A stretch of 17,612 nucleotides of DNA from NCBI GenBank assembly GCA_046728075.1, contig JBKPDV010000132.1:1-17612 (forward strand), given 5' to 3'. Of this stretch, positions 13,805 to 17,612 are shown piece after piece (within the stretch, counting starts at the first letter, position 1; the number at the start of each line of letters is the position of its first letter). The notes below the pieces were generated by a model. It did no database searches. It was not told the DNA's origin and saw only the letters and a program-made list of their open reading frames with translations. The translations under genes and the position numbers were made by a program. Source of the DNA: JBKPDV01 sp046728075 (lineage in GTDB: Bacteria; Acidobacteriota; Thermoanaerobaculia; UBA5066; Gp7-AA6).

Positions 13805-14781
13805 GACCAGAACTCCTTTCGGGAGAGAGCGAGGTCTTCGAGGGCCGCGAGGAACGTGGGATGGTCGTTCAGGCCTCGAGTCCGCCGGAAGTGACCGATG
13901 CCGACCCGCTTCGCTTCCTCGCCAAACAGTTGATCGATCTCATAGAGCGTCTCGACATGGTCCGTCACGAAGGCGATGGGAATCGCGAGGACCTGTTTGA
14001 CCCCGGATCGCCCGAGCTCGCCCAGGACCTGCAGCGTGGAGGGACCCAGCCATTCGATCGGGCCCAGCTTGGATTGATACGCCAGAGTCCATGGTGATCG
14101 GTTCTGGAGGCGCTCGTTGATCGCGCCGATCGAGGCCTCGACCTCCCGGGGATAAGGGTCTCCCTTCCTGGTCACGAGCTTTTTGGGGATCGAATGCGCG
14201 GAATAGAGCAGGTGGACCGCTTCCGGGCGCGGGTCGGGAAAACGGGCGATCTCCTGCTCGATGAGATCCGCGTGCGCCTGGACGAAGAGGGGGTGCGTGG
14301 GCCAGGAGCTCAGCTCCTCGATCGGGGCGCCGGGCGCGCAGCGTTCGACCGCGCTCCTCGCGCGCTCGAGCGCGCCCTTTGTCGTCGTCAGCGAATACTG
14401 CGGATACAGAGGAAAGGCGAGAAAACGGCGGGCGCCCTGACCGGCCTGCTCGCGCACGACGTCCTCCACGAGCGGCGCCGAGCAATTCATCGCCGCGCGA
14501 ACGACGACGTCCAAACCGCGTTCGCGTAAACGCTTCTCGACTCCGGCCGCCTGCTGCTCGGTCAGACGACGGATCGGGGAACCGCCGCCGATCCTCCGAT
14601 AGAGATCGCGCGATGTGTTGCGCCTCGCAAACGCAATCGACGCGGCGATCGCCTTGCGTAAAATCGCGGGACGCACCGAGATGACGTCCGGATCCGAAAA
14701 GAGCCGATAGAGAAAGCGCGGGACCTCATCGAGGGTCTCGGGCCCGCCGAGCTGGAGGAAAAGGATGGCGCGGGTGGTCAT
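13801..14781 (-). CDS. hemH: Ferrochelatase
   Basis: A 326-residue enzyme that inserts Fe2+ into protoporphyrin IX, the last step of heme synthesis. It begins LFLQLGGPETLDEVPRFLYRLFSD, the usual ferrochelatase start. FPLYPQYS is at 123-130. The metal-site His196 lies in SAHSIPKK, where many homologues have SFHGLP, and Glu277 in FVTDHVETLYEID. Length is normal for bacterial HemH. It is probably cytoplasmic or peripheral to the membrane. The stop overlaps the hemY start. The ATG directly abuts the heptamer repeat at 14782-14894, so the 5' leader is made of repeat units and has no Shine-Dalgarno. Confidence 0.93.
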   Translation of the reverse strand: MTTRAILFLQLGGPETLDEVPRFLYRLFSDPDVISVRPAILRKAIAASIAFARRNTSRDLYRRIGGGSPIRRLTEQQAAGVEKRLRERGLDVVVRAAMNCSAPLVEDVVREQAGQGARRFLAFPLYPQYSLTTTKGALERARSAVERCAPGAPIEELSSWPTHPLFVQAHADLIEQEIARFPDPRPEAVHLLYSAHSIPKKLVTRKGDPYPREVEASIGAINERLQNRSPWTLAYQSKLGPIEWLGPSTLQVLGELGRSGVKQVLAIPIAFVTDHVETLYEIDQLFGEEAKRVGIGHFRRTRGLNDHPTFLAALEDLALSRKEFWS

Positions 14782-14894
14782 GACCGAGGACCGAGGTCGG
14801 AGGACGGGGGACGGAATGGGCTGGCGCCAGCACGTTTCTTTTTGACAGATGCCACTTGAGTCCGCAGTCCTCGGTCCTCAGTCCTCAGTCGGAA
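14782..14894 (+). repeat. Inverted heptamer element between hemN and hemH
   Basis: Left arm: five 7-bp units, GACCGAG, GACCGAG, GTCGGAG, GACGGGG, GACGGAA (14782-14816). Right arm: five 7-bp units, GTCCGCA, GTCCTCG, GTCCTCA, GTCCTCA, GTCGGAA (14860-14894). The arms are reverse-complementary in theme. The 43-base centre holds the palindrome GCTGGCGCCAGC (14820-14831) and a T-rich run (14835-14843). It occupies practically the whole gap from the hemH ATG to the hemN stop. The unit GTCCTCA fits the GTNNTCA theme of the element at 11343-11411, although the base composition differs. Confidence 0.8.
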
Positions 14895-14898
14895 ACCC

Positions 14899-16281
14899 CT
14901 ACAGCGTCTTCGAGAACACCGGCTTCTCCGGCGTGGCGGCAAGATAGGCATCGAAGGGCATCGCCAGATTTCGCAGAAACACCCGGCCCATCGATGTGGC
15001 GCGCACTTCCTCTTGCGAGAGCTCGACCAGACCGTCGGACGCCAGGGGCTGCAACCGGGCCAGGGCGTCTCCGAAGGTCGCGTCGAAGTCGATTCCGAAC
15101 TCCTTCTCGATTTCGCTCTTGAGGACAACGCCGTGGCAGAGCAGGTTTCCGATGACGGTTCGGCGCAGCCGGTCGTCCTCGGAAAGATGAAAACCCCGGA
15201 AGGTCGCCGCCCCCTCGCGACCCACGGCGTCCCGATAAGCGGGAAGCTCCCGGCGGTTCTGGACGTACGCTTTCCCGACCGAACCGATCGCGCTCATCCC
15301 GAACCCGATCAGGTCGGTCCCGGCCTTGGTCGTGTAGCCCTGGAAGTTCCGGTGGAGCGAGCGGCTGGCCCGTGCGCGCGCGAGCTCGTCGGTCGGCCGC
15401 GCGAAGTGATCCATGCCGATGTACTCGAAGCCGGCCTCGGTGAATCGCTCGAGCGCTGTGCGGAAGATCTCGAACTTCGTCCGCTCGTCCGGCAGATGCG
15501 GCACGAGCACGTTCTGATGTTTCTTCATCCACGGCACGTTGGCGTACGAGTAGACCGCGAGGCGATCCGGACCGATGTCGAGGACCTGATCGATCGTGGC
15601 GGCAAACGTCTCCGCAGTCTGGAAGGGGAGACCGAAGATCAAATCCATGTTGATGCTCGGAAATCCGAGCTGCCGCGCCTGTTCGACCAGCCTCTTCGTA
15701 TCTTCAAAGGGCTGAACGCGGTTGATCGCGGTCTGGACGCGGGGGTCGAAGTCCTGGACTCCCATCGAGAGCCGATTGAAGCCCAGCCTGGCGAGCGTCA
15801 GCAGGTGCTCTCGCGTCGTCACACGCGGATCGACCTCCACGCCGATCTCGGCATCCTCACCGAACCGGAAACGATCGCGGAACTTTCGCCCGAGACGCAT
15901 CAGACGTTCGGGAGAGAAGTAAGTCGGCGTCCCGCCACCCAGGTGGAACTGAACGACAGGCCGCTGCGAGCCGACCCGCTCGGCGACCCAGTCGATTTCC
16001 CTCTCGAGCGTCACCAGGTACGCGTCTTCCGGGGAGTGCTCGCTGCCCGTGATGACGACCGTGCACCCGCAGAAGTAGCAGAGCTTCTCGCAGAAGGGCA
16101 GATGCACGTAGAGCGAGAGCGGGGCAGGCGTTTCGGCAGCCGAGCTTTCCCTGAGGACCCTCTCGTAATCGGCGGGGCGGAAATCTTCCGTCCAGACCGG
16201 CGCGGTCGGATACGAGGTATAGCGAGGCCCGGGGACGTTGTACCGATGGAGAAGATCGAGGGTGACGTCGGACGTCTTCAT
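14899..16281 (-). CDS. hemN: Oxygen-independent coproporphyrinogen III oxidase (radical SAM)
   Basis: A 460-residue cytoplasmic radical SAM enzyme that decarboxylates two propionates of coproporphyrinogen III to give protoporphyrinogen IX. The cluster motif is C64-x3-C68-x2-C71-x-C73 (CEKLCYFCGC), which matches genuine HemN and sets it apart from the HemW heme chaperones. GGGTPTYFS (SAM binding), EVDPR, GVQDF, the NVPWMKKHQ segment and the HRNFQGYTT segment are all present. The length equals E. coli HemN within a few residues. Its ATG overlaps the hemE stop (ATGA, 16281-16278). It allows heme synthesis without oxygen. Confidence 0.95.
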   Translation of the reverse strand: MKTSDVTLDLLHRYNVPGPRYTSYPTAPVWTEDFRPADYERVLRESSAAETPAPLSLYVHLPFCEKLCYFCGCTVVITGSEHSPEDAYLVTLEREIDWVAERVGSQRPVVQFHLGGGTPTYFSPERLMRLGRKFRDRFRFGEDAEIGVEVDPRVTTREHLLTLARLGFNRLSMGVQDFDPRVQTAINRVQPFEDTKRLVEQARQLGFPSINMDLIFGLPFQTAETFAATIDQVLDIGPDRLAVYSYANVPWMKKHQNVLVPHLPDERTKFEIFRTALERFTEAGFEYIGMDHFARPTDELARARASRSLHRNFQGYTTKAGTDLIGFGMSAIGSVGKAYVQNRRELPAYRDAVGREGAATFRGFHLSEDDRLRRTVIGNLLCHGVVLKSEIEKEFGIDFDATFGDALARLQPLASDGLVELSQEEVRATSMGRVFLRNLAMPFDAYLAATPEKPVFSKTL

Positions 16282-17459
16282 CGCTTCATCAAAGGATTGC
16301 GCTCGGCTTCGGTGGCCTTCGTCCTGGAACTCTCTCGGCCGCCAGTCGCTGAGCGACTGGCGCGGCCGAAAGCCGGGCGAGAGCCGAGAGCTTGATCCTT
16401 AACGGCATCGAAGAATGATTCCACGCTTTCGAGCGGAGTCTGCGGAAGAACGCCGTGACCCAAGTTCAAAATGTGCGACCGTCCGCCCGTCTCGGCCAGG
16501 AGGGCCTGTACCCGGCGGCGAACGTCGGTCGGCTCGCCTAAGAGCGCGCCCGGGTCCAGATTGCCCTGAAGGGGGCGTTCGGGAACACGGCGGCGAGCCT
16601 GTGAGAGCGGAAGGCGCCAGTCGATCGACAGGACGTCGGCTCCGGACTCGCCCATCGCCTCGAGAAGATGCGCGCATCCGTTGACGAAGAGGATGACGGG
16701 CGCGCCTTCTGCCCCCTTTCCCGGCGGGAGAGGGGAGGGGTGAGGGGAACCCCGCTGGATGCCCGCGATCGCGCGGCTCACGGCCGGAAGAGCCCACTCC
16801 CGATAATCCTCCAGCGTCAGCTCTCCTGCCCAGGTGTCGAAGAGCTGGACCGCCTGGGCCCCTGACGCGATCTGGAAGGTGAGCACATCTGCCACGACAT
16901 CCGCCAGAAGGTCCAGCAGCCGACGCAGCGTCGCGGGGTCCCTGCCCATCATCCGCTTGATCGCGGCGAAGGATTTCGATCCTCCCCCTTCGACGAGGTA
17001 AGAGGCGAGCGTCCACGGGGCTCCCGCAAATCCGAGAACCGCGGCTCGATCGCCGACTTCGCGCCGGAGAGTGCCGAGAATTTCTCCGGTGAACTTGAGC
17101 TTCTCGGACGGATCGAACCGCGCGAGCCTGCGGACGTCGGACGCGGATGCGATCGGCTCCGGCAGATGCGGTCCTCCCTCGCCGAACTCAACGGGGACGC
17201 CCATTGCCTCGACAGGCACGAGGATGTCGGAGAAGAAGATCACGCCGTCCGGGCGAAACCGCCGAAACGGCTGGAGCGACACCTCGACGGCCAGATCAGG
17301 AGTCCGGCAGAGGTCGAAAAACGACGCGCGGGCCCGGACCTCCCGGTACTCGGGAAGATACCGGCCCGCCTGGCGCATCATCCAGGCGGGCGCGCGATCC
17401 ACCTCTCGACCGAAACAGGCGTCGAGGAGGCGCCGGGCCGAGGACTCCGTCGAGCTCAT
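16278..17459 (-). CDS. hemE: Uroporphyrinogen decarboxylase with two repeat-derived additions
   Basis: A 393-residue enzyme that converts uroporphyrinogen III to coproporphyrinogen III. From the ATG at 17459 the hallmarks are RQAGRYLPEY (Arg29, Arg33), the FFSDIL loop with catalytic Asp78, FAGAPWTLASYL, QLFDTWAG, DWRLPL and NLGHGVLPQTP. The frame extends 12 codons further to a TTG at 17495, but that codon is part of the likely -35 box, so 17459 is preferred. Normal HemE has about 340-360 residues. The excess is an in-frame insert at about 235-250 (GSPHPSPLPPGKGAEG), encoded by the palindromic element at 16712-16748, and a tail of about 39 residues (355-393) that includes another hairpin. Catalytic motifs are intact, so the enzyme is probably active. 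It is first in the hemE-N-H-Y series. Confidence 0.93.
   Translation of the reverse strand: MSSTESSARRLLDACFGREVDRAPAWMMRQAGRYLPEYREVRARASFFDLCRTPDLAVEVSLQPFRRFRPDGVIFFSDILVPVEAMGVPVEFGEGGPHLPEPIASASDVRRLARFDPSEKLKFTGEILGTLRREVGDRAAVLGFAGAPWTLASYLVEGGGSKSFAAIKRMMGRDPATLRRLLDLLADVVADVLTFQIASGAQAVQLFDTWAGELTLEDYREWALPAVSRAIAGIQRGSPHPSPLPPGKGAEGAPVILFVNGCAHLLEAMGESGADVLSIDWRLPLSQARRRVPERPLQGNLDPGALLGEPTDVRRRVQALLAETGGRSHILNLGHGVLPQTPLESVESFFDAVKDQALGSRPAFGRASRSATGGRESSRTKATEAERNPLMKR
16332..16390. repeat. Hairpin element encoding part of the HemE C-terminal tail
   Basis: A perfect 10-bp stem, GCCAGTCGCT (16341-16350), one base, then AGCGACTGGC (16352-16361), is flanked by CTCTCGGC (16332-16339) and its reverse complement GCCGAGAG (16383-16390). 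It is translated as part of a Ser/Arg/Gly-rich tail that lies beyond the conserved end of HemE. The structure is seen directly. Its nature as a dispersed repeat is inferred, since only one copy is in the window. Confidence 0.6.
16712..16748 (-). repeat. GC-rich palindromic mini-element, copy 2, in frame within hemE
   Basis: On the minus strand it reads with the same CCCCTCACCCC head and hairpin as copy 1 at 1433-1472. The hairpin arms are 16714-16722 and 16726-16734, with one G-U-type mismatch and a 3-nt loop. Here the head-to-hairpin direction matches the gene, whereas in the MFS gene it is antisense. Both frames stay open through the element and give Pro/Gly-rich peptides. Confidence 0.75.
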
Positions 17460-17466
17460 CTCTAGC

Positions 17467-17495
17467 ACAATAACTCCCGATTCAGCATTGTCCAA
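17467..17495 (-). promoter_or_regulatory. Promoter of the heme operon, probably leaderless
   Basis: The -35 box TTGGAC (17495-17490), a 17-bp spacer and the -10 box TATTGT (17472-17467) lie 7 nt before the ATG at 17459. Both boxes are close to the sigma-70 consensus. The start of transcription would fall at or beside the ATG, and no Shine-Dalgarno is placed to serve it (a GGGAG lies about 13 nt away, between the two boxes). Confidence 0.55.
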
Positions 17496-17612
17496 CAGCG
17501 CCAGGTTTATCCGGTTAATGCAAATCGCTCAGGAGGCCTGTCCCGGACTGGAAGCCAGCGTCCAAACCAGGAGAGAGTCGTCTACGCCACGAGCTGCCGC
17601 AGGACGTAGGGA
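17496..17612. other. Right-edge stretch, no full gene; possible tail of a minus-strand gene
   Basis: On the minus strand bases 17612-17582 could encode the last nine residues of a protein (PYVLRQLVA) ending in TAG at 17584-17582. This is too short to identify. The 86 bases between that stop and the hemE promoter show only weak short inverted repeats and no clear terminator. If the upstream gene exists it reads in the same direction as hemE. Confidence 0.25.

Noticed and set aside
11471..13894. Long plus-strand open frame of 807 codons opposite the ABC ATPase and hemY
   Set aside because: Its product is Arg/Asp/Glu-rich without any domain, and both opposite-strand genes have complete conserved motifs. 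It is an antisense frame left open by high GC.
14820..14843. Palindrome GCTGGCGCCAGC plus T-rich run as a plus-strand intrinsic terminator
   Set aside because: No plus-strand gene lies upstream, and the stem without loop bases is only about 4 bp. It is treated as the centre of the heptamer element.
15013..16395. Plus-strand open frame of 460 codons opposite hemN
   Set aside because: Antisense shadow of a strongly conserved gene, with no recognisable fold.
17460..17495. TTG start of hemE at 17495
   Set aside because: The TTG is the -35 box of a good promoter; the ATG at 17459 sits 7 nt after the -10 and matches the usual HemE N-terminus.

Overview
The window is GC-rich bacterial DNA, densely coding, with short gaps and many 4-base gene overlaps. 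No taxonomic marker is present. The gene families (a classical heme cluster, ChrB paired with an MFS transporter, a His/Met-rich outer-membrane barrel family) and the palindromic mini-repeats would suit an environmental Gram-negative such as an Acidobacteriota-like lineage. That is a weak inference.

Layout. (1) 1-2066, minus strand: an MFS transporter followed by a ChrB-type chromate-resistance protein, which runs off the left edge. (2) 2120-7990, plus strand: M20 metallopeptidase, S51 dipeptidase E, ornithine cyclodeaminase/mu-crystallin family enzyme, a stand-alone molybdopterin oxidoreductase and a CDF cation-efflux protein, tightly packed like an operon. (3) 8095-10532, plus strand: a membrane-anchored cytochrome c with a His-rich tail, a small exported Cys/His-rich protein and an outer-membrane barrel-like protein with a His/Met-rich N-terminus. 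Together with the CDF protein these look like a metal-handling set. (4) 17459-10564, minus strand, listed in transcription order: hemE, hemN, hemH, hemY, then an ABC exporter ATPase and its permease. The first four carry uroporphyrinogen III to protoheme. They are ordered E-N-H-Y with 4-base overlaps, except for the repeat-filled gap before hemH.

Two non-gene patterns stand out. First, at least four start codons (M20, molybdopterin enzyme, ABC ATPase, hemE) have a TANNNT hexamer ending exactly 7 nt upstream. This is what leaderless transcription would look like. At 2073-2112 two divergent promoters with TTGCTA -35 boxes and 18-bp spacers overlap face to face. Second, the region has been colonised by palindromic mini-elements. 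Two intergenic elements (11343-11411 and 14782-14894) are built from five 7-bp units per arm in inverted orientation and share the loose unit GTNNTCA. A third (7997-8076) is built from 8-bp units. Two copies of another GC-rich hairpin element sit in frame inside the MFS and hemE genes, and a further hairpin makes up part of a C-terminal extension of HemE.

No rRNA, tRNA, CRISPR array, transposase or phage gene was found. No gap longer than 120 bases lacks a gene.
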